From NCBI RefSeq assembly GCF_008386395.1, contig NZ_CP043761.1, positions 5,332,001-5,396,000 of the forward strand: a DNA stretch of 64,000 nt, read 5' to 3'. A model generated the notes under the pieces. It searched no databases. It had not been told where the DNA came from and worked only from the letters and a program-made list of their open reading frames with translations. Within the stretch, counting starts at the first letter, position 1; each line of letters opens with the position of its first letter. The translations under genes and the position numbers were made by a program. Below are positions 46,130 through 55,789 of the stretch, in pieces. The DNA comes from Paenibacillus sp. 37. Lineage in GTDB: Bacteria > Bacillota > Bacilli > Paenibacillales > Paenibacillaceae.

Positions 46130-47602
46130 TTAACCTTTAGCCTTGGTTGATGATATCTCATAGATATGAAGTGAAGAGAAGACCAGATCAGTATTTTCCG
46201 CATGAGCAGAGATGCCTTGGCAATCCGCATCCGGATAGATCAGATCCGTAATAACGGCCTGACCATCATTTGCAAATACCTCCACAGATGAATGATCTAC
46301 AAAGATACGCAAACTTTGATTCGCATTTACATCTTTTAACTCAGCTGTATGGCGGCTCAGGAAATGTTCATGAAAATCGCCGATACCCGATCCACTACGA
46401 TCGATATATACTTCCCCTCGGTTGGCGTCTACACCAACGAGCGTTTTCTTACCAGCTCCGCTTCTTAAGGCAAAATGGAACGACTGATCTGGAGTCCACT
46501 CTGCATGGATCTCATAGTTCACTAGTTGCAAAGCGTTCAACTGCTCACTCACTTGCCTAATCGAAGCATCCTGTAGGGACAATAATGGCGTACGGGCTTG
46601 ATCAAGTTCACGCGCAGGACGTTGAATCAGTATTACTTCTCCGGCTCTTGTCTCCAGTGACAGCTCCCGCGCAATGGTCATTGCTCCACGATAATCATTG
46701 GTTGGCGTCTGATTGGCATACATCCAGTTGCTCATCCACCCCATGAACAAGCGTCTGCCGTCTTCAGCCGGAATGTCAGACCAACTAACTCCCGCGTAGT
46801 TATCCCGGCCATGATCAATCCAGCGAATCGCATGGGATGCTTCATCTGGGACAAATGTACTTCCATCAAAATTTCCGGTAAAATATTGTGTTCTGGAGCC
46901 TTCAATAAAAGCAGGATCTGCACCGATGCTAACGAGCATCACCCATTTCACCTGCTCTGAGCTTCCATCCACTGCAAGCGGGAACAGGTCCGGGCATTCC
47001 CACACACCATCGTGTGAACCGATCCCTTCGCCAAATTCACTTCCTAGTGTCCAATCCTTCAGATTGGGAGATCGGTACAGACATACCGTTTGACCACAAG
47101 CGATAATCATAATCCATTCCTTGGTCTGCTCATGCCAGAACACTTTGGGATCACGGAAATCAACAAAGGACTCATGCGTTAATACCGGATTACCCTCGTA
47201 TTTAGTCCAGGTTCTGCCATTGTCTTTGCTATACGCCAGACTCTGACGCTGAATAGGATGCTCATTTGGTACTTCCAAATGATGTGTAAAAATAGCAACC
47301 AACCCCGGCTCATCTTCGAAGAATCCGGAAGTATTATTCCAATCCACCACCGCACTGCCGGAGAAGATCATGCCATGTTCATCCGGTGCCAGAGCTACAG
47401 GAAGTTCCTCCCAAGTGATGAGATCTCGGGTTACCGCGTGACCCCAATGCATCGGCCCCCATGTCGTACCAAACGGATGATACTGATAGAACAAGTGATA
47501 CTCCCCATTGAAAAACACCATGCCGTTCGGGTCGTTCATCCACTTCTCTTTCGGTGAAAAATGGTATTCATTTCTGTAATCTTGTTTAAGAATTGTTGAC
47601 AT
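46130..47602 (-). CDS. GH32 beta-fructosidase (intracellular levanase/sucrose hydrolase)
   Basis: A 490-residue GH32 enzyme with the nucleophile motif WMNDPNG (Asp24), the transition-state motif FRDPK and the acid/base motif WECPD, plus the C-terminal beta-sandwich. There is no signal peptide, so it acts on imported fructo-oligosaccharides or sucrose. GGAGG lies 10 bases before the ATG. It sits between the binding-protein and fructokinase genes. Confidence 0.92.
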   Translation of the reverse strand: MSTILKQDYRNEYHFSPKEKWMNDPNGMVFFNGEYHLFYQYHPFGTTWGPMHWGHAVTRDLITWEELPVALAPDEHGMIFSGSAVVDWNNTSGFFEDEPGLVAIFTHHLEVPNEHPIQRQSLAYSKDNGRTWTKYEGNPVLTHESFVDFRDPKVFWHEQTKEWIMIIACGQTVCLYRSPNLKDWTLGSEFGEGIGSHDGVWECPDLFPLAVDGSSEQVKWVMLVSIGADPAFIEGSRTQYFTGNFDGSTFVPDEASHAIRWIDHGRDNYAGVSWSDIPAEDGRRLFMGWMSNWMYANQTPTNDYRGAMTIARELSLETRAGEVILIQRPARELDQARTPLLSLQDASIRQVSEQLNALQLVNYEIHAEWTPDQSFHFALRSGAGKKTLVGVDANRGEVYIDRSGSGIGDFHEHFLSRHTAELKDVNANQSLRIFVDHSSVEVFANDGQAVITDLIYPDADCQGISAHAENTDLVFSSLHIYEISSTKAKG

Positions 47603-47627
47603 TATGGTTTCTCCTCCGTACTTTTCT

Positions 47628-49235
47628 TTATTTGTTATTACGGTCATATCCCGCTTGTTTAATCTGTAGCCATTCTTGCAACCCAAGGCGATCCAGCTCT
47701 TTCAAGTAAGCATCCCATTCCTGATCTATTTTCCCGTTCTGATACCATTCTGTACGCAGACGTAACACGTAAGCGAAGAGATCGGTCTCAATCGTGGACA
47801 ATCGATCCAGTTCATCAATGGAGAAGAACACACTTGGATATACGTTCTCCGCTTTCATATGTGGAACCATTACCTTGTCGAGAAGTTCCATCCGCCAAGC
47901 CGCATCTTCCGGTTTGGTTGTGTATTTGTCATAATAACTGTCGAGTATGGCCAATGGTCCTGCGATACTGGTTTTTTGTCTGAGTTCCACAGGTGCAGAT
48001 CCTTCCAATGGAAGATGCTTCAGCATGCCTTTGGCTTCATCGAATTCAAAAATATTTTGCTGACTCTCATCTCCATAGGTACCCCAGTTGTTCTGCACAG
48101 ATTGCAGCGGATCGTACAGTTGGTCTACCCACTTCGCTGTGGATTCCAGGTTTTTATTGCTGCTGGTAATGACCATGCGACCACGATCAAGCCCAATTCC
48201 GTTTGTTCTTGTGACATTGACCTCTCCGTTAGGCCCGGCAACCGGAGGCAGAACATCATACGTATCATTCATGCCTGTAATGTTAGCCTTATCCCATGTG
48301 AAGTACATGCCGTACTTGTTATCCTTGCCTTTCGCAAGATACGTGTTCCAATCCTGCTGGTATGATTCGACATCCACGAGACCTTCCTGAACCAACTCAT
48401 GAATGTATTTAACTGCTTCCTTGTAGCCTTCATCAGCTGCCGTGAAGACCACTTTCCCATCATTGGTCACCACGGTATGATCCCAGTTCTCTCCGAGTCC
48501 AAATGCCGCAAAGAGAAATGTCAGATCTTCGCCCCCCGGTTTGTTAATGAAAGATAACGGAATTTCGTCTGCCTTACCGTTGCCGTTTGGATCTTGAGTT
48601 TTGAACGCGATCAATACTTCTTTCAGCTCTTCGGTTGTTGTTGGCATCTTCAGTCCAAGCTTGTTCAACCATTCCACATTAATCCAGGGCAAGTTATCCA
48701 CTGCCTGAATCCGTTGTTTGCCACTTCCGAGTTCTTCAATCCATGGGAATGAATAGATATGTCCGTCTGGAGCCGTGATCATGCTCTTGTATTCGGGAGC
48801 TTCCTCCAGCACCTTTTTCAGATTGGGCATGTGTTGTTCAATCATGTCCTCAAGTGGAATGATCGCCCCGTCTTTCGCCAGTTTCAGGAGATCATAATCC
48901 CCGTAACCTGCATCAAAAATGGCATCCGGCAAATCACCGCTGGCAACCGCCAGATTTCTTTTTTCTGCAAACACATCACTCGTATAGTTCTTCCAGTTGA
49001 TATGCACATTGGTTTTCTCTTCGAGTCGCTTGTTAATCAGCTTGTCGTTTGGATCAGCGGGAGCCAGCGGAGAGCTCTGTGTTATAAAGTTCAATGTCAC
49101 CTTGCCATCAGGGGATTGCGCCTCACTTGCCGCGCCGCCTCCACCCCCGCCACAGGCGGTTAAAAAGAGCATTGCAGATAACATGGAAATGGATGCCGTT
49201 GTAACGGCTTTTCTCGACTTGTTCACTTTTTTCAT
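47628..49235 (-). CDS. Extracellular sugar-binding lipoprotein of ABC importer (LplA-like)
   Basis: A 535-residue solute-binding protein with a positively charged N terminus, hydrophobic stretch and lipobox LTAC with the lipidated Cys28, followed by a Gly-rich linker. GGAGG lies 8 bases before the ATG. Together with the two permeases it forms a CUT1-type importer, and the operon context points to fructans or sucrose-like oligosaccharides as substrate. Confidence 0.9.
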   Translation of the reverse strand: MKKVNKSRKAVTTASISMLSAMLFLTACGGGGGGAASEAQSPDGKVTLNFITQSSPLAPADPNDKLINKRLEEKTNVHINWKNYTSDVFAEKRNLAVASGDLPDAIFDAGYGDYDLLKLAKDGAIIPLEDMIEQHMPNLKKVLEEAPEYKSMITAPDGHIYSFPWIEELGSGKQRIQAVDNLPWINVEWLNKLGLKMPTTTEELKEVLIAFKTQDPNGNGKADEIPLSFINKPGGEDLTFLFAAFGLGENWDHTVVTNDGKVVFTAADEGYKEAVKYIHELVQEGLVDVESYQQDWNTYLAKGKDNKYGMYFTWDKANITGMNDTYDVLPPVAGPNGEVNVTRTNGIGLDRGRMVITSSNKNLESTAKWVDQLYDPLQSVQNNWGTYGDESQQNIFEFDEAKGMLKHLPLEGSAPVELRQKTSIAGPLAILDSYYDKYTTKPEDAAWRMELLDKVMVPHMKAENVYPSVFFSIDELDRLSTIETDLFAYVLRLRTEWYQNGKIDQEWDAYLKELDRLGLQEWLQIKQAGYDRNNK

Positions 49236-49290
49236 AATAATGACCTCCATGAGTTGGATTGGATCAACTTACTGTATCGCAGGCTGTTCA

Positions 49291-50172
49291 CTATTTGAGG
49301 GAACCGACCATGACACCTTTTTCGAAATACTTCTGGAAGAACGGGTACATGATGATGAGTGGCAGACTCGAAATGACAATCGCTGAGTATTTAATCATCT
49401 CGGAGAGCCGTTTCAGTTCTGCCATCGCGAGTTGATCACTGATCATGCCCGGTGCAGCCTGATTCTGAATCAGAATGGAACGCAGAACGAGCTGTAACGG
49501 ATGCAGGTTCGGATTATCGAGATAGATCATTGCATCAAAATAGGAATTCCATTGCCCAACGAACGCATAGAGGGCGAGTACAAATATGATCGGTTTCGAC
49601 AACGGTATGACGATCTGGAAGAAAATTTTCATTTCAGAGGCGCCATCCACGTTTGCAGCTTCTTTCAGTTCTCGAGGGACTCCTTTGAAAAAGGTTCTGG
49701 AGAGAATGATGTTCCAGACGTTAACGGCTCCAGGGATAATGATCGCCCACACCGTATCAAGCATGCCCAGATTACGTATGAGTAGATAAGTAGGGATTAA
49801 TCCCCCGCCGAAGAACATCGTAATGATAAAGATAATCATGAAAAATCCACGTCCCGCGAGCCTATCATCCGACAATGCATAACCTGCAAATATGGATACG
49901 GTCACGGTGATCAGTGCAAAGGAAACCGAGTACAATACCGCATTTGCAAACCCCCGGATCATGGCTGGATTGGACAAAATCATCTGATATCCGTCCAGAC
50001 TCCAGTCCGATACATTAAAGGACAGTCCACGATTCAGTAGCACCGTGGGGTCCATGAATGAGGCGATAACAATATAAATCAGGGGAACAACCACAACCAG
50101 TACAGCACAGGTGAGAAAGATGGCATTAAGTGTGAGGATCAATCGATCCATTCCCGTGTGTTTAACAACCAT
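49291..50172 (-). CDS. Sugar ABC importer permease (LplC/YtcP-like)
   Basis: A 293-residue inner-membrane permease with six predicted membrane segments and the EAA loop (KEAANVDGASEMKIFFQIV) that contacts the ATPase. AAAGGAG lies 8 bases before the ATG. No ATPase gene is present in the operon, so a shared MsmX-like ATPase encoded elsewhere must energise it, as is usual for CUT1 systems in Bacillales. Confidence 0.92.
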   Translation of the reverse strand: MVVKHTGMDRLILTLNAIFLTCAVLVVVVPLIYIVIASFMDPTVLLNRGLSFNVSDWSLDGYQMILSNPAMIRGFANAVLYSVSFALITVTVSIFAGYALSDDRLAGRGFFMIIFIITMFFGGGLIPTYLLIRNLGMLDTVWAIIIPGAVNVWNIILSRTFFKGVPRELKEAANVDGASEMKIFFQIVIPLSKPIIFVLALYAFVGQWNSYFDAMIYLDNPNLHPLQLVLRSILIQNQAAPGMISDQLAMAELKRLSEMIKYSAIVISSLPLIIMYPFFQKYFEKGVMVGSLK

Positions 50173-50188
50173 GGATAATACTCCTTTC

Positions 50189-51154
50189 CTAATAGAGGCC
50201 TTCGCCTTCATTCAATTTCTTCACAATCAGATTCACCGTCACCAGCAAAATCACATTGATAACCGAGTTGAACAATCCAACTGCCGCAGAATAAGCGTAA
50301 TCTCCAGACTGTAACCCCACCTTGTAGACATACGTGGCAATAATCTCGGAGGAAGGCAGGTTCATGGACGTCTGCATCAGATAGGCCTTCTCAAATCCAA
50401 TGGACATAATCCCGCCAGCTGCAAGGATAAAGACGATGGCCATAATCGGACGAATCGTTGGAAGGTCAATGTGGCGAATACGCTGAAGGAGATTGGCTCC
50501 ATCCAGATTAGCCGCATTGTGAAGCTCCGGATCAACATTGGCCAAAGCGGCGACGTATATGATGGAAGCCCAGCCGGCACCGGTCCAGATATCGGACAAA
50601 ATGTAAATCCAGCGGAAATATTCCGGTTCAGACATGAACATGATCGGCTGACCTGTAATCCATGTGGCTAATTGATTAATTGGCCCTGTCGGTGAGAGGA
50701 AGATGAACAACATACCCACAACAACAACAACCGAGATGAAATTGGGTGCGTACAGAAACAATTGAATATTTTTCTTGATGCCAGCTTTGCGTACCTGATT
50801 CAGCATGAGTGCCAGTAAAATGGGCACCGGGAAACTGAATATCAATCCCAAAAAGCTGAGTTTAAGCGTATTCATTAAAATGATATCGAAATTGGGTGAA
50901 GCTATAAATTTCTCAAAATGCTTCAGTCCTACCCAATCACTGCCCATGATGCCTTTGATCGGACTGAAATCCTTAAACGCAATGATGGCTCCGTACATCG
51001 GAATGTACTTGAAGATAAGAGTCAAAATTAAGGCTGGTGCAAGCAACATATATAAAAAGTAATTTTTTTTGAGTTGCTGCAACCTATGACCGCTTGTCGT
51101 CCTCACTTTCAGTACCCTTCCTTCGCCCTTTTTGCTGTCGGCTATGTTATCCAA
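50189..51154 (-). CDS. Sugar ABC importer permease (LplB-like)
   Basis: Partner permease, about 321 residues, with six membrane segments and the EAA loop (HNAANLDGANLLQRIRHI). It is the first gene of the fructan operon. I chose TTG at 51154, which has GGGGG 7 bases upstream; GTG at 51157, ATG at 51172 and TTG at 51211 are in-frame alternatives with poorer or no ribosome sites. Confidence 0.9.
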   Translation of the reverse strand: MDNIADSKKGEGRVLKVRTTSGHRLQQLKKNYFLYMLLAPALILTLIFKYIPMYGAIIAFKDFSPIKGIMGSDWVGLKHFEKFIASPNFDIILMNTLKLSFLGLIFSFPVPILLALMLNQVRKAGIKKNIQLFLYAPNFISVVVVVGMLFIFLSPTGPINQLATWITGQPIMFMSEPEYFRWIYILSDIWTGAGWASIIYVAALANVDPELHNAANLDGANLLQRIRHIDLPTIRPIMAIVFILAAGGIMSIGFEKAYLMQTSMNLPSSEIIATYVYKVGLQSGDYAYSAAVGLFNSVINVILLVTVNLIVKKLNEGEGLY

Positions 51155-51240
51155 CACGATACCCCCGTTCATTCTAGAAGTTGACAATTGTTTTTCAGTA
51201 AGGGCTTTCAATATTTACAATTGCCTATTTAATAATTTAC

Positions 51241-51270
51241 AATTTATCAGGTTTCAACGGATTTAGTCAA
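51241..51270 (-). promoter_or_regulatory. Candidate promoter of the fructan operon
   Basis: TTGACT (51265-51270) and TAAATT (51241-51246) spaced by 18 bases on the minus strand, about 87 bases before the first permease gene. It is AT-rich with a strong -35 and moderate -10 element. Confidence 0.45.
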
Positions 51271-51290
51271 TACATTTTGTAAAAAAATAT

Positions 51291-51497
51291 TTGTGCATTT
51301 GATCATTTCATCTTTGCATTAATGTAACTAAAGAGGATTAAATTTGCATATATACCGCACTGAATCGTTAATACCCGCATAGATATTCTATATCATTACT
51401 GTAATAGGTTATCATTGTTACACTAATTAACAAAACTTCTGGAACAATTGTGAAAATAGAATTCGACTATCTAAATGTAAATGTAATTGTGCATTTG
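51291..51497. promoter_or_regulatory. Divergent control region with repeated candidate operator
   Basis: The 435-base gap between the importer operon and the LacI-type gene is AT-rich and holds no gene. The 11-mer TTGTGCATTTG occurs exactly at 51291-51301 and 51487-51497, one copy towards each divergent gene. Near variants (CATTTTGTAAA, CATTTGTAAA, TACATTTGA) occur around them. A perfect inverted repeat TTGTTA-N7-TAACAA lies at 51415-51433. These are candidate sites for the adjacent regulator. Confidence 0.4.
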
Positions 51498-51589
51498 TAA
51501 AACAGAGATTGCTATTTGTCCCGTTCTATTATACATTTGACTTAGAGAAGAATATGGATAACTATTGATGATTAGAGGTGAAGCATTAG

Positions 51590-52666
51590 ATGGCAAAGGA
51601 AAAAGTCACGATACAAGACATCGCTGATGCTTTGGGGATCTCCAGGAATACGGCTTCCAAAGCATTAAATGATAGCGGAAACATCCCGGATGAGACCCGA
51701 AATCGTGTAATTAAAAAAGCAATTGAACTTAAATATAAACAGTTTGCCTATATGGACAATGAGCATGTTCTAACCAAGGCTCCGGGCAATATCGCCCTGT
51801 TAACTGAAAACCTGCCTAATACATCTCACTTTGGTTCGTTGTTAATCAGCGGTTTGGAGAAAAGAATCAGTGCGGAGGGATACAATCTCTCGATTCATAT
51901 CGTGCGTGAAGACGATCAAGATACACTTACACTTCCAAACAATTTTGATATAGCCAAAGTAGACGGCATTATTTGCATTGAATTATTTGATCTGGAATAT
52001 ACACAGCTGATTACCGATCTGGGCATTCCCACCATCTTTATCGATTGCGCTTCCAACATATGTTATCCCGAATTCCAAGCAGATCTGCTACTCATGGAGA
52101 ATGAACATAGCATCTATCAGTTAACCACAAAATTAATTGAGAGCGGCTACACAAGTATTGGATTCGTCGGAGATTACAATCACTGCAAGAGCTTTAATGA
52201 ACGATGGGTTGGATATCAGCGTGCCATGCTGGAGGCAGGGTTGCAGGTCGACCTGTCCCATTGCATCGTAGATAATGATCGCCTGTGTTTCTCCAAGCCA
52301 GGATGGTTGAACCAGCGAGTGGCAGAGCTGGCATCCCTACCTTCCGCTTACGTATGCGCTAATGACTTTATAGCAGTTGATCTGATCAGGGCGTTAAAAG
52401 ACAGAAATGTCGCTGTGCCACAGGATATTGCGATATGCGGATTCGATAATGCACCCCAATCTCGAATTATTGAGCCAGCATTAACGACGGTTCATATTTA
52501 TAGCAATGAGATGGGCATTAAGACTGCAGAGATGCTGTTATCCCGGATTAATAGCCCGACACAGCCATATCAGGTCTCCCACATTGTGACCAAACCCATC
52601 ATCAGGGAGTCCACACCAGCAATCATGGCCGATCATTCTCAGATGGTTCATAGTTCTGCAAAATAA
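51590..52666 (+). CDS. LacI family transcriptional regulator
   Basis: A 358-residue LacI/GalR regulator with N-terminal helix-turn-helix (TIQDIADALGISRNTASKAL, residues 7-26) and a periplasmic-binding-like sensor domain. AGAGGTGA lies 8 bases before the ATG. It is transcribed divergently from the fructan importer/hydrolase operon and is probably its repressor, responding to a fructose-containing sugar; the effector is not known. Confidence 0.92.
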   Translation: MAKEKVTIQDIADALGISRNTASKALNDSGNIPDETRNRVIKKAIELKYKQFAYMDNEHVLTKAPGNIALLTENLPNTSHFGSLLISGLEKRISAEGYNLSIHIVREDDQDTLTLPNNFDIAKVDGIICIELFDLEYTQLITDLGIPTIFIDCASNICYPEFQADLLLMENEHSIYQLTTKLIESGYTSIGFVGDYNHCKSFNERWVGYQRAMLEAGLQVDLSHCIVDNDRLCFSKPGWLNQRVAELASLPSAYVCANDFIAVDLIRALKDRNVAVPQDIAICGFDNAPQSRIIEPALTTVHIYSNEMGIKTAEMLLSRINSPTQPYQVSHIVTKPIIRESTPAIMADHSQMVHSSAK

Positions 52667-52713
52667 AAAACGTATGTCTCACGAGTAACAACTCGTGAAA
52701 CATACGTTTTTTT
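52665..52713 (+). terminator. Rho-independent terminator after the LacI-type gene
   Basis: Long hairpin: AAAAACGTATGT and CACGAG on one side, CTCGTG and ACATACGTTTTT on the other, loop around TAACAA, then a T run. It starts at the stop codon. Confidence 0.93.
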
Positions 52714-52766
52714 GTGGTTTCGATTTGGTTGGATGAAAACTCTATCCTATCCATCGTGGCCTGGAT

Positions 52767-52790
52767 AAAAAATCATCTAACGATTAGATT
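52767..52790 (-). terminator. Terminator of the purine nucleoside phosphorylase gene
   Basis: On the minus strand ATCTAA-TCG-TTAGAT followed by GATTTTTT; the stop codon TAA lies within the first arm. The stem is short (6 bp), so termination may be partial. Confidence 0.6.
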
Positions 52791-53602
52791 TCTTTCAAAA
52801 TGCCTTTTACAAGTCCGATAAAGGTTGTTTTCACTTGCGCAGCCACTTCAATAACTTCATCATGACTTAACGGCTGATCCAGAATACCACAGGCCATGTT
52901 GGTCAGACAGGAAATGCCTAGTACCTTCATCCCGCCATGAATGGCAACAATGGCTTCAGGTACCGTGGACATACCCACTGCATCCGCACCCATCGTACGA
53001 ATCATGCGAATCTCCGCTGGTGTCTCATATGCCGGGCCACTCCACCATGCATAGACACCTTGCTGCAGGCCAACATTCTGCTCTTCTGCAACCTTAAGGG
53101 CAATGCTGCGTAGTTCGCGATTGTATACCTGTGATACGTCTGGGAAACGAACACCCAGTTCAGCGTTATTCGGTCCCATCAACGGGTTATTACCTACCAG
53201 GTTAATATGGTCTGTAATGAGCATCAGTTGACCCGGCTCAAAGCTTGTGTTGATGGCTCCGCAGGCATTGGTGATAAGCAATTGCTCGACACCCAGCGCC
53301 TTCATGATCCGAACGGGGAAAGTCACTTCGTCCAATGTAAAACCTTCATAATAATGAAGGCGGCCTTTCATCGCTACAACCGTTTTGCCCATGAGTTCAC
53401 CAATAACCAATTCATTGGCATGACCGATAGCCTCCGATTGAGCGAAATACGGAATATCTGTATACGGAATAACGGTCGCATTTTCAATCTCGTCCGCGAG
53501 CGCTCCCAGTCCAGAACCCAGAATCATGCCTACGGCAGGTTTGGTATGGATTCGGTTTAATATGTAATCTCTTGCTTCCTGAATATGTGCGGATTGATGC
53601 AT
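52784..53602 (-). CDS. punA: Purine nucleoside phosphorylase (trimeric class)
   Basis: A 272-residue enzyme of the trimeric PNP family that cleaves inosine and guanosine with phosphate. It has the LGSGLG phosphate loop near residue 29, GRLHYYEG, ITNACGAIN, GPAYETPAE and a late SCLTNMACG segment. AGGAGG lies 8 bases before the ATG. It stands alone, with its own terminator, on the strand opposite to the LacI-type gene. Confidence 0.92.
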   Translation of the reverse strand: MHQSAHIQEARDYILNRIHTKPAVGMILGSGLGALADEIENATVIPYTDIPYFAQSEAIGHANELVIGELMGKTVVAMKGRLHYYEGFTLDEVTFPVRIMKALGVEQLLITNACGAINTSFEPGQLMLITDHINLVGNNPLMGPNNAELGVRFPDVSQVYNRELRSIALKVAEEQNVGLQQGVYAWWSGPAYETPAEIRMIRTMGADAVGMSTVPEAIVAIHGGMKVLGISCLTNMACGILDQPLSHDEVIEVAAQVKTTFIGLVKGILKEI

Positions 53603-53716
53603 AATGATATCCTCCTGATGATCTGAATTGAGTTAACAAAAACCGAGTTAATGAGGTGCTACTCATCAAGTGTAATGAACAATGGTCTTGATGTAAATGG
53701 ATGCTGTTCTACATAC

Positions 53717-53752
53717 AATAAAAAACGACCCTATGCTCCAGAATCGTTTAAA
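53717..53752 (-). terminator. Weak terminator after the 56-residue membrane protein gene
   Basis: AAACGA and TCGTTTTTT on the minus strand flank a 15-base loop, starting about 17 bases after the small gene's stop. A short stem with a T run is consistent with a weak terminator. Confidence 0.4.
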
Positions 53753-53766
53753 AACATGGACATACC

Positions 53767-53937
53767 CTAATCCAATGTATATTTGTTTCTACTTTTCATG
53801 TAATCGATTGTCATAATCAGCAACAGCATGAATGTAGCAAACATCAGCGGTTTGGCAAAAGTACCTTCTTCAAAGATATAATAACTAAATGCAAAATTTC
53901 CGGCAAAAGTAATTAAATAGTTTCGGATGCAATCCAT
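53767..53937 (-). CDS. Small two-helix membrane protein, 56 residues
   Basis: A short gene not likely to be picked up by length-filtered gene finders. It encodes a protein starting MDCIRNYLITFAGNFAF and ending YMKSRNKYTLD, with two hydrophobic stretches (about 7-22 and 31-46) separated by an EEGTFAKP loop and followed by a positive tail, the layout of a small membrane protein. It lies alone on the minus strand and is followed by a weak hairpin with a T run. The ribosome site (GATGAGAAG region) is modest. Function unknown. The membrane pattern and terminator support it as real. Confidence 0.6.
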   Translation of the reverse strand: MDCIRNYLITFAGNFAFSYYIFEEGTFAKPLMFATFMLLLIMTIDYMKSRNKYTLD

Positions 53938-54088
53938 CTTCTCATCTCATTTCAGGAAAGAATTTGGTTCACCATTTCTTCAACCCTATCACACAATTCC
54001 ATTTAATACCATATTTTTATCATCCACACAACTCAACGCCTCTATCATTCACGAGATAACCGTACTGTATAATCTATATTAAGTACAG

Positions 54089-54117
54089 CAAAAAATCGGC
54101 CACATCGTGACCGATTC
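54089..54117 (-). terminator. Terminator of the GH10 xylanase gene
   Basis: ATCGGTCAC-GAT-GTGGCCGAT with one G-T pair, followed by TTTTTT on the minus strand, about 20 bases after the stop. Confidence 0.88.
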
Positions 54118-54135
54118 TCTCCACTTCCCTGATGT

Positions 54136-55137
54136 TCAGGACATAGGGTTAATGATACGCCAAAATGATTCCTTTGGCTGCAACTGTTGATCAAAAACAA
54201 AGGGCCAATTTTTGCGTCCGCGTACCGGGAAATGGTCTAACCAAGTATAATTGTCGGCCACTCCCCAGAACGTCACAGAGGTAATGGATGATTTATACTC
54301 ACGGAACAAATTGAAGATTTCTTCATATCGACGCTCCTGTAGCTCAGCCATCTCCGAAGTTGGCCCGGTGAGGTCCGTTCGACGATCCTCATAACGAAAC
54401 ACGGACATATCCAGCTCCGTAACATGCAACTGCACATCCAGTGAAGCATAACGCTCAATAGCCATTCGGATCTCTTCAATCGAAGGACCATGAATATTCC
54501 AATGTCCCTGCATGCCTATTCCATGTACAGGTGCTCCCTTGTCCAGCAAAGACCGAACCAGATTGTATATCTTCTCCCGTTTGACCGGATCCGTCTCATT
54601 GTAGTCATTATAGAAAAGAAGCGCATTTGGATCAGCTTCATGAGCCATACTGAATGCTTGCAGCAAATAGTCTTCTCCCACTAGCTGTAACCACTTCGTG
54701 TCCCGCATGAACAGGTCGGTCTTATCTTCAATCGCTTCATTGACGACATCCCATGCATATATTTGCCCTTTATATCGACCTACTACCGTATCAATATGTT
54801 GCTTCAAGCGAGATAATAGCAGCTCTCTGGAAGCAGGAGCACCTGAGGTATCCTCAAAGACCCATTTCGATGTTTGATTATGCCAGACCAAAGTATGTCC
54901 GCGAACCCCAATACCTTGAGCAACAGCAAAATCAACAATTTTATCCGCCGCCTCAAAAGTATAACGATTCTCTTCCGGGTGAATTTCTTCGAATTTCATC
55001 TGATTTTCAGCCGTGATGCTATTGAAGTGTTTGGCGATGAAATCCCCTTCGGACTGCAACATTCTGGTATGTACAGCAGCACCTATTTTGAACGTATTAG
55101 CGTACGCAGCATGTAGTGATGGAATTTCGGTTGGCAT
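54136..55137 (-). CDS. GH10 endo-1,4-beta-xylanase, intracellular
   Basis: A 333-residue single-domain GH10 enzyme. The acid/base Glu134 lies in WDVVNEAIED and the nucleophile Glu241 in HVTELDMS. There is no signal peptide or carbohydrate-binding module, matching intracellular GH10 enzymes that cut imported xylo-oligosaccharides. GGGAGG lies 8 bases before the ATG. A GH43 enzyme for a related substrate lies 6 kb away. Confidence 0.93.
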   Translation of the reverse strand: MPTEIPSLHAAYANTFKIGAAVHTRMLQSEGDFIAKHFNSITAENQMKFEEIHPEENRYTFEAADKIVDFAVAQGIGVRGHTLVWHNQTSKWVFEDTSGAPASRELLLSRLKQHIDTVVGRYKGQIYAWDVVNEAIEDKTDLFMRDTKWLQLVGEDYLLQAFSMAHEADPNALLFYNDYNETDPVKREKIYNLVRSLLDKGAPVHGIGMQGHWNIHGPSIEEIRMAIERYASLDVQLHVTELDMSVFRYEDRRTDLTGPTSEMAELQERRYEEIFNLFREYKSSITSVTFWGVADNYTWLDHFPVRGRKNWPFVFDQQLQPKESFWRIINPMS

Positions 55138-55261
55138 TTACAATTCCTCCCTGCCATTTTTTATCCATCATATCGTTTGTTGAATACGCTTACAATGAAC
55201 AAATTATACTTCTTCCCCCTCATATTTAACTATTTATGATCCTGGGACCTGTTCGCAAAAC

Positions 55262-55324
55262 AAAAACACCTCCACGTTTGTTCCGCTGCTCATCGCAACA
55301 GAACATTTCTTCGAAGGTGTTTTG
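55262..55324 (-). terminator. Terminator between the xylanase and a small hypothetical gene
   Basis: AAAACACCT and AGGTGTTTT form the base of a long imperfect stem (inner GTTCTG/CGGAAC pairing), with T runs on both strands. It follows the 115-residue hypothetical gene and could work in both directions. Confidence 0.65.
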
Positions 55325-55376
55325 TGATCGGGAGGTTCAGTTAAATTCAACACATGTACAAAGAGAGTATGAAGCG

Positions 55377-55724
55377 TTACAGCTTGTCTACCTGTAGCAA
55401 GGTCACCTGTTTCACTGTGCATGCCGGGTTAATTTGCTCCTCGGACAGAATGTTTAGCTTAATCAGGCTTTTCAGCTTATGACTGTCTACCTTGGACAAC
55501 AATCGCCAGATGTCCGGGTCTGGAAGAGAAGCATACAGCTTCTGATCATCGTATTCCTTCCGGTTCTGCAGCACTGTTTTCACGGTGTAACCACCAACCT
55601 GCGTCTCATAGACCCCTTGTTCTGTACAATAAGCGACAATCTCATCTCGTAGTACAGACAACTGCTGCTCAATATCTTTTTGCTGCTGCTTCAGGTCAAA
55701 GTAGGTTTGTACTTTCTGCTCCAT
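55377..55724 (-). CDS. Hypothetical coiled-coil protein
   Basis: A 115-residue protein not recognised. Residues 1-35 are heptad-like (EQKVQTYFDLKQQQKDIEQQ), suggesting a coiled coil, followed by a small mixed domain. ATG at 55724 has GAGGAG 10 bases upstream and is preferred over the GTG three codons earlier, which would touch the ribosome site. The size and coiled-coil start recall small phage nuclease-inhibitor-like proteins, but no phage genes surround it. Confidence 0.65.
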   Translation of the reverse strand: MEQKVQTYFDLKQQQKDIEQQLSVLRDEIVAYCTEQGVYETQVGGYTVKTVLQNRKEYDDQKLYASLPDPDIWRLLSKVDSHKLKSLIKLNILSEEQINPACTVKQVTLLQVDKL

Positions 55725-55789
55725 ATCGATCACGCTCCTCTACTCTCATGGGTATGCGAGGATCGCTAGTTTAGGACTGGCTGTTTATT

